The notes: generated from the letters alone by a model not told the origin. 64,000 bases of DNA from Cellulosimicrobium funkei (GCF_001019615.1 NZ_JNBQ01000003.1:62001-126000), one strand, 5' to 3'; shown: positions 34,758 through 43,647, numbered from the stretch's first letter. Program-made: numbers and translations.

Positions 34758-35423
34758 TCAGCCCGCCCAGCCGGGGCGCACGAGCCCGGACTCGTACGCC
34801 GCGACGACGAGCTGCGCGCGGTCGCGCGCACCGACCTTGGCCATGACCCGCGACACGTGCGTCTTCACGGTCGACTCCGACAGGTAGAGCGTCCCCGCGA
34901 TCTCGTCGTTCGAGAGCCCGCCCGCGACCTCGACGAGCACCTCGCGCTCGCGCGGCGTGAGCTCCTCGACGCCGCGCACCGGCCCGACGGCGCGCGTCGC
35001 GTCCGCGACCCGCGACAGCAGGCGGCGGGTCACCGTGGGCGAGAGCAGGGCGTCGCCGCGCGCCGCGACGCGCACCGCCCGGACGAGGTCGACGGGCTCG
35101 GTGTCCTTGACGAGGAACCCGCTCGCGCCGCCGCGGATCGCGTCCGTCACGTACTCGTCGAGCTCGAACGTGGTGACGACCACGACGTGCACGTGGGACG
35201 CCGCGCGGTCGGCGACGATCCGCCGGGTCGCCTCGAGCCCGTCGAGCCCGGGCATCCGGATGTCCATGAGCACGACGTCGGGCAGGTGCTCCAGCGCGAG
35301 CCGGACGGCGTCGTCACCGGTCGCGGCCTCGGCGACGACGCGCATGTCGTCCTCGGAGTCGATGAGCGCACGGAAGCCGCCGCGCACGAGCGCCTGGTCG
35401 TCGGCCAGCACGACGTCGATCAT
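34758..35423 (-). CDS. NarL/FixJ-type response regulator
   Basis: A 221-residue regulator. The receiver has the acidic pair D8/D9 and phospho-acceptor D54 (VVLMDIRMPG), the switch Thr in VVVTTFE and Lys in LVKDTEP. A LuxR-type HTH at about 155-215 begins ELTPREREVLVEVAGGLSN and carries SESTVKTHVSRVMAKV. It is activated by the sensor kinase whose gene overlaps its start by 4 bp. No target is evident; such pairs often control neighbouring export or stress genes. Confidence 0.93.
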   Translation of the reverse strand: MIDVVLADDQALVRGGFRALIDSEDDMRVVAEAATGDDAVRLALEHLPDVVLMDIRMPGLDGLEATRRIVADRAASHVHVVVVTTFELDEYVTDAIRGGASGFLVKDTEPVDLVRAVRVAARGDALLSPTVTRRLLSRVADATRAVGPVRGVEELTPREREVLVEVAGGLSNDEIAGTLYLSESTVKTHVSRVMAKVGARDRAQLVVAAYESGLVRPGWAG

Positions 35424-36751
35424 GGTGCCTCCTCGCGCCGCGGCGGTCCGTCGTCGGAACGCCGGGTGGTGCTCGGCCGGGGCGTGGCGCCCGGCCAGGG
35501 AAAGACTGCCCGCACGCGGAAGCCGCGTCCAGCGGTGGCGGAGCCCGCTCCTGGTCCTGGAGCCGGGCCGGGCACCGGTCCCGCCACGAGCGACCCGTGG
35601 GCGCTCTCGACGCGCTCGCGCATGCCGCGCAACCCGTAGCCGGGCTCGGGGTACGACGCCGCTCCCGTGCCGTCGTCGGTGACCGTCACGGTCACGCGGC
35701 GCGAGGCGTGGTCCCCGTCCGCACCGGCGTCGCCCAGGTCGGACCGGGACCCGCCGCCCGCGTCGACGGCGACGTGGACGTCGACGTGCGTCGCGCCGTG
35801 CGCGTGCCGTCGCACGTTCGTCAGGGCCTCCTGCACCACGCGGTAGACGACCCCGACGAGCCGGTCGGGCAGGTCGGCGGCGGCGGGGTCCACGGCGAGC
35901 GCGACCGTGAGCCCGCCTCCCTCCGCCTGTCGCACGAGCCGGGGGAGCGCGGCGAGGTCCCACGTCGGGGCGAGCGGGGCGCCGTCGTCGCTCGTGGGGC
36001 CGTCCGCGCGCGACTCGCCTCGGACGACGCCGAGCACGGCCCGGACCTCGTCGAGCGCCTCGGTGCTCGTCGTGCGGATCGCGGTGAGGGCGCTGCGGGC
36101 CTGGTCCGGGTCGCGGTCGAGGAGGTGCAGCCCCACGCCGGCCTGCACCGTGATCGCGGAGAGCGAGTGCGCGAGGACGTCGTGGACCTCGCGCGCGATG
36201 CGCAGCCGCTCGTCCGCGACGGCCGTACGTTCTCGCTCGGCGCGCGCGACCTGCTCGGCCTCGCGTGCGGCGGCGATGCGGCTGGACCGGTCCCGAATCG
36301 CGCCCGCGACGAGCAGCACGACGACCGTCCAGGCCGCTCCGCCCAGGAGCGTCGCCCGCGGCGGGGCGTCGGGACGCAGGGCCGCGGCCGCGACGACGGC
36401 ACCCGCGAGCAGCACGGCCCCGCCCCAGGCGACGCGACGCCCGCGCTCCGCGGGCCCGCTGAGGAGAACCCCCACGAGCACGCCGACGGGCCCCGCGAGC
36501 GCTGGTCCCCACGCGTACCCGGCGACGAGGAAGACGCCGACCGCCGCGACGGACACGAGCACCGCGACGACCGGGCGCGGCACGAGGAGCACGAGCGCGA
36601 GCGGCGGCACCAGGAGCAGGGCGACGGCGGCGAGGTCGAGCGGGCGCGCGCCCGGCTGCCCGTGCGTCGCGCCGACCGACCCGGCGACCGAGACCACCGC
36701 GAGCACCACGGCGAGGAACGCCCGGGGGCGGCGACGGTCGAGCGGGCCCAT
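35420..36751 (-). CDS. Sensor histidine kinase, DesK/NarL partner type
   Basis: A 443-residue membrane kinase. Several N-terminal membrane helices (about 10-150) are followed by a HisKA_3 dimerisation domain with the phospho-acceptor His in REVHDVLAHSLSAI and a GHKL ATPase domain (VVQEALTNVRRHA as N box, DDGTG and GYGLRGMRERV as G boxes). A Pro/Gly-rich insert lies near the end. It phosphorylates the overlapping response regulator gene product. The start is uncertain: MGPLDRRRP has a weak ribosome-binding site and in-frame GTG codons lie just upstream. Confidence 0.9.
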   Translation of the reverse strand: MGPLDRRRPRAFLAVVLAVVSVAGSVGATHGQPGARPLDLAAVALLLVPPLALVLLVPRPVVAVLVSVAAVGVFLVAGYAWGPALAGPVGVLVGVLLSGPAERGRRVAWGGAVLLAGAVVAAAALRPDAPPRATLLGGAAWTVVVLLVAGAIRDRSSRIAAAREAEQVARAERERTAVADERLRIAREVHDVLAHSLSAITVQAGVGLHLLDRDPDQARSALTAIRTTSTEALDEVRAVLGVVRGESRADGPTSDDGAPLAPTWDLAALPRLVRQAEGGGLTVALAVDPAAADLPDRLVGVVYRVVQEALTNVRRHAHGATHVDVHVAVDAGGGSRSDLGDAGADGDHASRRVTVTVTDDGTGAASYPEPGYGLRGMRERVESAHGSLVAGPVPGPAPGPGAGSATAGRGFRVRAVFPWPGATPRPSTTRRSDDGPPRREEAP

Positions 36752-36869
36752 GCGTCGCACGCTACGCCGCACCCGGCCGGGCCGCGTCCGACCGGGGTGC
36801 CGGCCGCCGTCGTCCCGGGGTACCGCGCGCGGGCTCACCACGCCCCCGAGCGATCCGGTCCGCCCGAGG

Positions 36870-36896
36870 TGTCACACGCGAGGCCCCGCCGGTGTC
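36870..36896 (+). promoter_or_regulatory. Putative ECF41-type promoter
   Basis: TGTCACA (36870-36876), a 16-bp spacer and TGTC (36893-36896). It resembles the TGTCACA/CGTC promoter reported for ECF41 sigma factors with one mismatch in the -10. It lies 59 bp upstream of the operon that encodes an ECF41-type sigma factor. Confidence 0.6.
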
Positions 36897-36955
36897 TCAT
36901 GCCCGACACCCCGTCGGCTCGGCACGAGCACGACACCAGACACGCAGGAGGAGAC

Positions 36956-37555
36956 ATGACCACACGAGTGCCGCCCACCGAGGTCACCGGGCTCTACGGC
37001 TCCCTGGTCAAGCGCGCGACCCGCTCGATGTTCGGCGAGGTGCCGGAGTCGATCGGGGTGCTGTGGCACCACCCCGCGGTCTTCAAGGACCTCATGGGCG
37101 TGGGGCGCAAGTCCGAGAAGTGGGACCGCCTGGACCCGAACCTCGCGACGTTCGCGCAGATGGCGTCCGCCGCGACGGTCGGCTGCGAGTTCTGCCTCGA
37201 CCTCCACTACTTCCGGTCGCGCAACGAGGGCCTGGACGAGGTGAAGGCCCGCGAGGTGCCGCGCTGGCGTGAGTCCGCCGTCTTCACGCCCGTCGAGCGT
37301 CGGGTGATGGAGTACGCGGAGGGGATGAGCCAGACCCCGCCCGTGGTGACGGACGAGCTCTCGGCCGCGCTGCTCGACGACCTCGGTCCGGCCGGGCTCG
37401 TCGAGCTCTCGGCCCGGGTGGGCCTGATGAACGCCACGGCCCGCTCCAACGTCGCGCTCGGCATCCGGTCCGAGCAGTTCGCGGCGTCGTGCGGCCTGCC
37501 GCCCCTCGCTCCTCGGTCCGTCGCGGCGGCGCCGGCCGTAGGGTCGGACGCATGA
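36956..37555 (+). CDS. Carboxymuconolactone decarboxylase family protein (AhpD-like)
   Basis: A 199-residue alkylhydroperoxidase-like protein. The redox motif is CEFC in GCEFCLDLHYF, with the conserved downstream His. Such proteins reduce peroxides or act as small oxidoreductases. CAGGAGGA precedes the ATG. The stop overlaps the ECF41 sigma gene by 4 bp. This COE (carboxymuconolactone decarboxylase/oxidoreductase/epimerase) protein-ECF41 pairing is a known conserved arrangement, and a matching promoter lies upstream. Confidence 0.9.
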   Translation: MTTRVPPTEVTGLYGSLVKRATRSMFGEVPESIGVLWHHPAVFKDLMGVGRKSEKWDRLDPNLATFAQMASAATVGCEFCLDLHYFRSRNEGLDEVKAREVPRWRESAVFTPVERRVMEYAEGMSQTPPVVTDELSAALLDDLGPAGLVELSARVGLMNATARSNVALGIRSEQFAASCGLPPLAPRSVAAAPAVGSDA

Positions 37556-38424
37556 GCGACGACCCCTTCGTCCGCCACCGCAGCCTGCTCTTCACCGTCG
37601 CGTACGAGCTCCTCGGCTCGGCCGCCGACGCGGAGGACGTCGTCCAGGAGACGTGGCTGCGGTGGGCGGACGTCGACCACGCGCAGGTGCGCGACGCGCG
37701 CGCCTACCTCGTGCGGATCGTCACGCGGCAGTCGCTCAACCGGCTGCGGACCCTGGCACGGCGCCGGGAGGACTACGTGGGCGAGTGGCTGCCCGAGCCG
37801 CTCCTCACGAGCCCCGACGTGGCCGAGGACGTCGAGCTGGCCGAGAGCGTCTCCATGGCGATGCTCACGGTGCTCGAGACGCTCGGCCCCACGGAGCGCG
37901 CGGTGTTCGTGCTGCGCGAGGTGTTCGACGTGCCGTTCGACGAGATCGCCGAGGCGGTCGGCAAGTCGCCGGCCGCCGTGCGGCAGGTCGCGCACCGGGC
38001 GCGGGACCACGTCGCCGCGCGGCGCCCGCGCGTCCGGGTCGACCGGACCGAGCAGGAACGGGTGGTCGAGCGGTTCCTCGACTCCCTCCTCACGGGCGAC
38101 CTCCAGGGCCTCCTGGACGTCCTCGCGCCCGACGTCGTCGCGGTGGCCGACGGCGGCGGCCTCGCTCGGGCGGCACGCAGGCCGGTCGTGGGCGCGGACC
38201 GGGTCGTCGCGTTCCTGCTCGGCGGGCTGCGCAAGACCGCGGGGGCGCTGAGCGCGTCGGCGGTGTGGCTCAACGGAGCGCCCGCCGTGCGGATCGAGCT
38301 CGACGGCGTGCTCGCCGCGGCCGTGTCGGTCACGGTCGAGGACGGGCGGATCACGCGGTTCTACTCGGTCGTCAACCCGAGCAAGCTGGAGCGCGTCGAC
38401 GCCGAGGCGGCGCTCTCTCGCTAG
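37552..38424 (+). CDS. ECF41-type RNA polymerase sigma factor (SigJ-like)
   Basis: A 290-residue sigma factor. Region 2 (residues about 5-75) contains DAEDVVQETWLRW, region 4 (about 105-160) contains the HTH FDEIAEAVGKSPAAVRQ, and a C-terminal SnoaL-like domain follows. The ECF41 signature motifs are visible: WLPEP in the linker, DGGG in the C-terminal domain, and NPSKL (usually NPDKL) close to the end. In this group the C-terminal domain replaces an anti-sigma factor and tunes activity. It is expected to transcribe its own operon from the upstream TGTCACA promoter. Confidence 0.92.
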   Translation: MSDDPFVRHRSLLFTVAYELLGSAADAEDVVQETWLRWADVDHAQVRDARAYLVRIVTRQSLNRLRTLARRREDYVGEWLPEPLLTSPDVAEDVELAESVSMAMLTVLETLGPTERAVFVLREVFDVPFDEIAEAVGKSPAAVRQVAHRARDHVAARRPRVRVDRTEQERVVERFLDSLLTGDLQGLLDVLAPDVVAVADGGGLARAARRPVVGADRVVAFLLGGLRKTAGALSASAVWLNGAPAVRIELDGVLAAAVSVTVEDGRITRFYSVVNPSKLERVDAEAALSR

Positions 38425-38488
38425 GCGGCCCAGCGGGCCCGCTGCCCGACGTGCTGCTCGCGCGCTGGTCGCCTGTAGCCTGCGTCCC

Positions 38489-39094
38489 GTGGCAACGCGC
38501 GATCCGTACGTCGGCCCCGGGCTCGTCGAGGAGCACGAGGAGCGCGAGGGCCGCGCGGCCGACGGCGGCGCGCCCGCCCCGGCCCGCCCGGGCCGGACCG
38601 CGGAGCGCGTCGTCCTCGGGCTCTACGTCCTGGTGCTCGTGTGGGTCGTGCTGCTCAAGATCCACACCGGCGACCTCGGCGACCTCGTCGGCCGCCGGTC
38701 GGTCAACCTGGTCCCGATGGGTGGCACCGCCACCGGCGGCCTCGGCTCCCGAGAGCTCGCCGTCAACGTCCTCGTGTTCGTCCCGCTCGGCGTGCTCGTC
38801 CTCCTGGCGGCCCGGCAGCGACGCTTCGCCAGGATGCTCCTGCTCGTCGTCGGGGTGTCGGTCGCCTTCGAGATCGTCCAGTACGTCGTCGGCATCGGGG
38901 CCAGCGACGTCACCGACGTCCTCACCAACACCGCCGGCGGCCTCGTCGGCATGGGCGTCGCTTGGCTCGGTCTCCGTCTGCTCGGCGACCGCGCCCAGCG
39001 CTGGATCCTCGTCGCCCTCGTCGTCGCGCTCGTCACGTCGGCCGCGGGGTTCTTCACCTGGCTCCAGGTGACGGGCGTCCGGTTCCGGTTGTAG
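38489..39094 (+). CDS. VanZ-like membrane protein
   Basis: A 201-residue protein with a disordered acidic N-terminus and about four membrane helices. The VanZ pattern is present: VNLVPMGG, the NVLVFVPLGVLVLL helix, FEIVQYVVGIGASDVTDVLTNTAGG. In VanZ relatives this fold gives low-level teicoplanin resistance or unknown envelope roles. GTG start; it follows the sigma factor by 64 bp. Confidence 0.85.
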   Translation: MATRDPYVGPGLVEEHEEREGRAADGGAPAPARPGRTAERVVLGLYVLVLVWVVLLKIHTGDLGDLVGRRSVNLVPMGGTATGGLGSRELAVNVLVFVPLGVLVLLAARQRRFARMLLLVVGVSVAFEIVQYVVGIGASDVTDVLTNTAGGLVGMGVAWLGLRLLGDRAQRWILVALVVALVTSAAGFFTWLQVTGVRFRL

Positions 39095-39103
39095 CTCTGC
39101 CGT

Positions 39104-39586
39104 CTATCCGGTCGGCTCGCGCACCGCGGCGAGCACGACGGGGTCGGCGCACCCGCGCGCGAAGCCCGCGATCCGGTGGTCGACGTCGCGCCCGAGCACC
39201 CAGGACCCGACGCGCTCCGCGAGCGGGGCGAGCCACCGGGGGCGGCACCGGAACGAGTAGCGCCACGTCGCGCGCGTGCCGCCGGACGGGTCGGGGGCGA
39301 ACCGCCACCCGCCCGCGAGGTTCTCGAAGAACCAGGACCCGCGGACCATGCGCATCCCGACGTTCGTCGGCGGGTTGTAGGAGACGTACTCGCTCACCAT
39401 GGACAGCCCGCTGCGGTGCCGGGTGAAGGTGCGCACGCCCTTCGCGGGCGCGGTGGCGCCGTCGAGGAAGTACTGCCGCCGGATGAACGGGTCCCAGCGC
39501 AGGCGGACCGTGCCGGTCGTCTGCGAGACGGCGAACGCCGTCGCGGGGTCGACGGGGACCACGAGCGAGGACTCGACCACGGGCAT
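39104..39586 (-). CDS. SRPBCC family (polyketide cyclase-like) protein
   Basis: A 160-residue START-like fold protein, opening with VVESSLVVPVDPATAFAVSQ and closing in a long helix (GRDVDHRIAGFARGC). Such proteins bind hydrophobic ligands, function unknown. The ATG chosen is preceded by GGGAG; a longer frame upstream to 39649 is Arg/Pro-rich. It is convergent with the VanZ gene. Confidence 0.8.
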   Translation of the reverse strand: MPVVESSLVVPVDPATAFAVSQTTGTVRLRWDPFIRRQYFLDGATAPAKGVRTFTRHRSGLSMVSEYVSYNPPTNVGMRMVRGSWFFENLAGGWRFAPDPSGGTRATWRYSFRCRPRWLAPLAERVGSWVLGRDVDHRIAGFARGCADPVVLAAVREPTG

Positions 39587-39668
39587 GGTGGGATGCTCCC
39601 ACGGTCGCCGCGACCCCGCTCCACGCCGAGAGGCCGGGTCATCCGTCACGGGTCACCGGACGCGCGAA

Positions 39669-39697
39669 CGGCCCGCCCCTCGCTGAGGGACGGGCCG
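39669..39697. terminator. Terminator hairpin
   Basis: Stem CGGCCCG + CCCTC paired with GAGGG + CGGGCCG, with one internal C/A mismatch and a 3-nt loop. It separates the two minus-strand genes, just after the lipoprotein stop. Confidence 0.7.
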
Positions 39698-39719
39698 CCC
39701 GGACCGCGGCGCGGGAAGG

Positions 39720-40181
39720 TCAGGACGCGAAGGCGTACCCGGCCTCGGTGCACTGCGCGCGGAAGGCGTCGAGGGCCTCCTGCTGCTGCGACGCGTCGAT
39801 CGTCTCGCCCTGCACGGCAGCCTCGAACGGGGCCTTGATCTCGTTGAGGTTCTCCTGGAGCTCGGGGTCCGCGAAGTTCTGGACCGCGGCGAGGCGCTCG
39901 CGCGTGGTGAAGATCGCGGCGGCGGCGGCCTCGTCCTCGGGCGTCTCGAGCAGCGGCGTCGTCTCGGTGACGAGGCGCTCGGCGGAGTACTCACCGCCGT
40001 AGAACATGCCGCACGTGGTCGTCACGGCGACGACGGCGGGCGTCACCTCGGGGGACGCCTCGGTCGTGGTCGTGGTCTCGGGGGTCGCCGCGTCGTCGCT
40101 CGCCGGGTCGGTCGGCGAGGCGCAGGACGCCAGCAGGAGGGCACAGGAAAGCGCCGCGGTAGCGGCAAGAAACTTACGCAT
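39720..40181 (-). CDS. Hypothetical lipoprotein (153 aa)
   Basis: A secreted lipoprotein with basic start MRKF, hydrophobic core and lipobox LLASC. A Thr/Pro-rich linker (TPETTTTTEAS) precedes a helical acidic domain with two Cys (TTCGMF and RAQCTEAG) that could form a disulfide. The domain is rich in Glu and resembles other small actinobacterial exported proteins of unknown function. No clear ribosome-binding site precedes the ATG, so it may be leaderless or start elsewhere. Confidence 0.8.
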   Translation of the reverse strand: MRKFLAATAALSCALLLASCASPTDPASDDAATPETTTTTEASPEVTPAVVAVTTTCGMFYGGEYSAERLVTETTPLLETPEDEAAAAAIFTTRERLAAVQNFADPELQENLNEIKAPFEAAVQGETIDASQQQEALDAFRAQCTEAGYAFAS

Positions 40182-40316
40182 GCTAACGATTTCACACTCT
40201 CGTGCACGCGGGGCGCAAGAAGATTCGCGGGCGGCACCCCCAGGAACGGCGGAATCCCGCGGTTCCCGGGGCAACCTTGTGCCCAGCGTCACAACCTTCC
40301 GGGACGGAGGTCCCGG

Positions 40317-41246
40317 TCAGGGGACGTCGAGGACGACCTTGCCCCGGGCGTGCCCGTCGGCGACGAGCTGCAGGGCCTCCGCCGCCTCCGCCAGAGGGAA
40401 ACGGGCCGAGACCTCGGCCCGGAGCCGTCCGTCCTCCGCGAGCGCGAGCACCTCGTCGAGGGCTCCCTTCGCGTCGACCTTGTCGACGACGCCCGCGGCG
40501 CGGGACGCGTCCGACCCGACGATCGTCACCGCGCTCGGCGGGTCGTCCGGGGTGGCGGGCGCCAGGTCCTCGCCCAGCAAGGCGACGGTCGCGGCGACCG
40601 TGTCCGCGGAGCCGACGAGGTCCACGACGACGCTCACCTCGTCCAGGCCGTCCGGGAGCGCGCGCACGGCGTCGACGAGCCCGGGCCCGTACGCGACCGG
40701 CGTCGCGCCCAGCCCGCGCAGGTAGTCGTGGTTCGCGGGCGACGCCGTCCCGACGACGCGTGCCCCGAGCGCGGTCGCGATCTGCACCGCCGCCGACCCG
40801 ACGCCGCCGCTCGCGCCGTGCAGGAGCACCACGTCACCCTCGCCGACGTCGGCCTGGACGAGGGCGGAGAACGCGGTCGCCGCGGCGACGGGCAGCACCG
40901 CCGCCTGCTCGAAGGGCAGGGACGCGGGCTTGCGCCGGACGTGGTCGGCGCGGACGAGCGAGAGCTCGCGCTGCGCGCCGGCCCCGTGCCAGACGACCTC
41001 GTCGCCGGGGGCGAGGTCGGGGACGTCGGGTCCCACGGCGTCGACCACGCCCGCGGCCTCGAACCCCAGCACGCCGGGCACCCGGCCCCCGAACGCGCCG
41101 GCGAGCCGCTTGAGGTCCGCGGGGTTGACGCCGACGACCCGGTTCGCGACGCGCACCTGGCCGGGCCCGGGCTCGCCGACGTGCTCGTCGTCGACCCGCA
41201 GCGTCTCGGGCCCGCCGAAGGCCTCGAAGACGACGACCGTGCTCAT
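40317..41246 (-). CDS. NADP-dependent quinone oxidoreductase / zinc-free MDR dehydrogenase
   Basis: A 309-residue medium-chain dehydrogenase/reductase of the QOR type. Features are the N-terminal GroES-like fold, the Rossmann motif LLHGASGGVGSAAVQIATA and the closing DGHARGKVVLDV. It lacks the zinc-ligand Cys set, so it is a quinone oxidoreductase-like enzyme using NADPH. It is divergent from a DksA/TraR gene, and the gap carries a GGGTGAAACCGTCC element oriented toward this gene. Confidence 0.9.
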   Translation of the reverse strand: MSTVVVFEAFGGPETLRVDDEHVGEPGPGQVRVANRVVGVNPADLKRLAGAFGGRVPGVLGFEAAGVVDAVGPDVPDLAPGDEVVWHGAGAQRELSLVRADHVRRKPASLPFEQAAVLPVAAATAFSALVQADVGEGDVVLLHGASGGVGSAAVQIATALGARVVGTASPANHDYLRGLGATPVAYGPGLVDAVRALPDGLDEVSVVVDLVGSADTVAATVALLGEDLAPATPDDPPSAVTIVGSDASRAAGVVDKVDAKGALDEVLALAEDGRLRAEVSARFPLAEAAEALQLVADGHARGKVVLDVP

Positions 41247-41396
41247 GCAGACCCCCTGTGGTCTCGCCGTCGGACGTCGGTCGCGCGCCGCGGGGGCGAG
41301 ACCGCGCGGCGGGCCCGGGGGGAGCCGGGCGGTTCCACTCTTCCATCCGCCGACCGCCGCTGTCATGCGCCCAGCACGGTGAGGACTCCCCGTCCG

Positions 41397-41410
41397 GGAC
41401 GGTTTCACCC
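41397..41410 (-). promoter_or_regulatory. GGGTGAAACCGTCC element (copy 1, toward oxidoreductase)
   Basis: Reverse-strand copy of a 14-bp element also found upstream of the ECF sigma factor gene near 50502. It resembles an ECF -35 region with TGAAAC. A matching -10 is not clear. Confidence 0.45.
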
Positions 41411-41435
41411 CCTCCGCGACGTTGAGGGGAGCGAG

Positions 41436-41816
41436 ATGACGACACCAGGAGACGCTCGACCACCCGGCCCCGACGATCCCGCGCGCGAGCGCCTGCTCGT
41501 CGTGCGCGCGGACGCCGTCGCGCGCCAGGAGGCGCTGCGCGCCGAGGTCGCGGGGATCGTCGAGGCGTCGCGCGACTCGAACGCGGACGACGAGCACGAC
41601 CCCGACGGCGCGACCATCGCGTTCGAGCGGGCCCAGGTGGACGCGCTCGCTCGCGACGCCGCGGCGCGGGTGGAGGAGGTGGACGCCGCCCTCGCGCGCC
41701 TCGACGCGGGCACCTACGGCGTGTGCGAGGCGTGCGGACAGCCGATCGCGGACGGTCGCCTGGAGGCGCGACCGACGGCGCGGACGTGCGTCGGGTGCGC
41801 GGTGGTCGCTCGCTGA
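41436..41816 (+). CDS. TraR/DksA family C4 zinc-finger protein
   Basis: A 126-residue DksA-like protein. Helical N-terminus (coiled-coil-like, residues 15-85), then a zinc finger with CEAC and CVGC pairs. Such proteins bind the RNA polymerase secondary channel and modulate rRNA and stress promoters. A GGGGAGCGAG site precedes the ATG. Its stop is 3 bp from the convergent lipoprotein stop. Confidence 0.87.
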   Translation: MTTPGDARPPGPDDPARERLLVVRADAVARQEALRAEVAGIVEASRDSNADDEHDPDGATIAFERAQVDALARDAAARVEEVDAALARLDAGTYGVCEACGQPIADGRLEARPTARTCVGCAVVAR

Positions 41817-41819
41817 GGC

Positions 41820-42239
41820 TCAGCGGTCGGACGCGAAGTCCCCGCCGATCCCCGCCTGGGTCTCGAGCAGGTCGCCGGTGTCGCCGACGATCACCCAGTT
41901 CGGCCCGACGAGGGCGGCCTCGCCCTCCGCGGCGGGCGTCTCGGGCAGGAGCGCGAAGTACTCGGCCTCGTCCACGTCGTCGGCGAACACGGCCAGCAGG
42001 GTCGTGTCGTCGCACGCCCCCATCTCGGCGTCAGGGGTCCCGGTGTCCTCGGGGACGAACGACAGGCACGTGAGTCCCGCGGTCGTCGCGGACTCGTGGA
42101 GCGCGTCGAGGGAGTCGTAGGTGACGTCCTTCTCCCCGGGGCCGGGCCCCGAGCACGCCGCGAGGACACCGCCGACGGCGACGAGGCCGACGAGCGGCCC
42201 GGTGGCGCGGCGCGGACGCGAGGGGTCGAGGGTGCGCAT
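41820..42239 (-). CDS. Hypothetical lipoprotein (139 aa)
   Basis: A predicted lipoprotein with basic N-terminus, lipobox VLAACSG and a short acidic domain that has two Cys (LTCLSF and GACDDT). No family recognised. It is convergent with the DksA gene and follows a hairpin-rich gap. The frame continues upstream to 42275, but the MRTLD start gives the expected signal sequence. Confidence 0.78.
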   Translation of the reverse strand: MRTLDPSRPRRATGPLVGLVAVGGVLAACSGPGPGEKDVTYDSLDALHESATTAGLTCLSFVPEDTGTPDAEMGACDDTTLLAVFADDVDEAEYFALLPETPAAEGEAALVGPNWVIVGDTGDLLETQAGIGGDFASDR

Positions 42240-42321
42240 GACTCGATGGTCCGCCGTCGTGCCGGGTCGCGCCACGGGAAGCCCGCGCCGGTCCGTCCGC
42301 CGCGAGGTCGACCCGCACGGC

Positions 42322-42372
42322 CGAGATCGACCCTCGGGGGGTCGATCTCGGGCCGCAGGGGTCGATCTCGGG
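42322..42372. repeat. Hairpin plus 15-bp direct repeat after amidohydrolase
   Basis: A 12-bp perfect stem (42322-42333 with 42339-42350) ends the amidohydrolase transcript, and GGGGTCGATCTCGGG occurs twice (42338-42352 and 42358-42372), 20 bp apart. The second copy could compete for the same left arm. Confidence 0.7.
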
Positions 42373-43647
42373 TCAGGCGCGGAAGCGCTCGCCGCGCTCG
42401 ACGACGCGGCCCGCGCCGCGGCCGTCGTTCGCCTCCCCGTCCCACGTGTAGACCTCGGCGCCCGTGATCAGCACGTGCTCGGCGCGCGACGTCACGTCCA
42501 GCGGGTCGCCCGACCACACGACGACGTCGCCGTCGAGGCCCGGGGCGAGCGCGCCGACCCGGTCGTCGAGGCCGAGGAACGCCGCCGGGTTGACGGTGAG
42601 CGCCCGCAGCGCGGTCTCGCGGTCCAGGCCCTCCTTCACCGCGAGCGACGCCTGGTGCACGAGGAAGTTGATCGGCACGACGGGGTGGTCGGTCGTGATC
42701 GCCACGCGCACGCCGGCGCGCGCCAGCGCCCCGAGGTTCGCGATGTCGCGGTTGCGCAGCTCGATCTTGGAGCGCGAGGTGAACAGGGGGCCGAAGATGA
42801 CCGGCACGTCGCGCTCGGCGAGCACGTCCGCGACGGCGGCGCCGTCGGTCCCGTGGTTGACCACCAGCTTGTAGCCGAACTCGTCCGCGAGACGCAGCGC
42901 CGTCGCGATGTCGTCGGCGCGGTGCGTGTGCTGGTCCCAGTAGAGCTCGCCCGCGAGGACGCGCGCGAGGGTCTCCTTGGCGAGGTCGCGGTCGAACGGC
43001 TCGCCCTTCGCCTCCGCGGCGTCGCGCTTCGCGGCGTAGTTCTGGGCGTCGACGAACGCCGCACGGATGACCTTCGCGACCCCGAGGCGCGTGGACGGCG
43101 TCTTCTTCTGGTCCCCGTACACGCGCTTGGGGTTCTCGCCGAGCGCCGACTTCACGGAGACCGCCTCGCGGATCACCTGCTCGTCCACCGTGCGGCCGCC
43201 CCACGTCTTGATCGCGACGGTCTGGCCGCCGATGGGGTTGCCCGAGCCCGGCTTCACGACGGCGCTCGTCACGCCGCCCACGAGCGCGTCGCGGAACCCC
43301 TCGTCCTCGACGTTGATCGCGTCGATCGCGCGCAGGGCCGCGCCGTTCGGGTCGGTCATCTCGTTCGTGTCGTTGCCGGCCCAGCCCTCGGCCTCCTCCA
43401 TGACGCCCATGTGCGCGTGCGCCTCGACGAAGCCGGGCAGCACCCAGCGGCCCCGCGCGTCGAGCGTGGGGACGCCGTCGGGCACGACGACGTCCGCCCC
43501 GACCGCGGTGATGATCCCGTCCTCGACGAGGACGGTCCCGTTCTCGACGGGGTCCGCGGCGACGGGCACGACGTAGCCGTTCACGACGGCGACGCTGCGT
43601 CGGGTCGTGCGGGGCTGGTTGCGGGCGGGGGAGGCAGGGTTCGTCAT
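42373..43647 (-). CDS. Amidohydrolase, imidazolonepropionase-like
   Basis: A 424-residue metal-dependent hydrolase with a TIM barrel. Metal ligands are in HAHMG (near residue 77), HTHRADD, NHGTDG and TTDHP. The C-terminal part returns to the small beta domain (GDVVVWSGDPLD). Group members include imidazolonepropionase and dipeptidases; no other histidine genes are nearby, so substrate is open. It diverges from a small membrane protein gene. Confidence 0.87.
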   Translation of the reverse strand: MTNPASPARNQPRTTRRSVAVVNGYVVPVAADPVENGTVLVEDGIITAVGADVVVPDGVPTLDARGRWVLPGFVEAHAHMGVMEEAEGWAGNDTNEMTDPNGAALRAIDAINVEDEGFRDALVGGVTSAVVKPGSGNPIGGQTVAIKTWGGRTVDEQVIREAVSVKSALGENPKRVYGDQKKTPSTRLGVAKVIRAAFVDAQNYAAKRDAAEAKGEPFDRDLAKETLARVLAGELYWDQHTHRADDIATALRLADEFGYKLVVNHGTDGAAVADVLAERDVPVIFGPLFTSRSKIELRNRDIANLGALARAGVRVAITTDHPVVPINFLVHQASLAVKEGLDRETALRALTVNPAAFLGLDDRVGALAPGLDGDVVVWSGDPLDVTSRAEHVLITGAEVYTWDGEANDGRGAGRVVERGERFRA

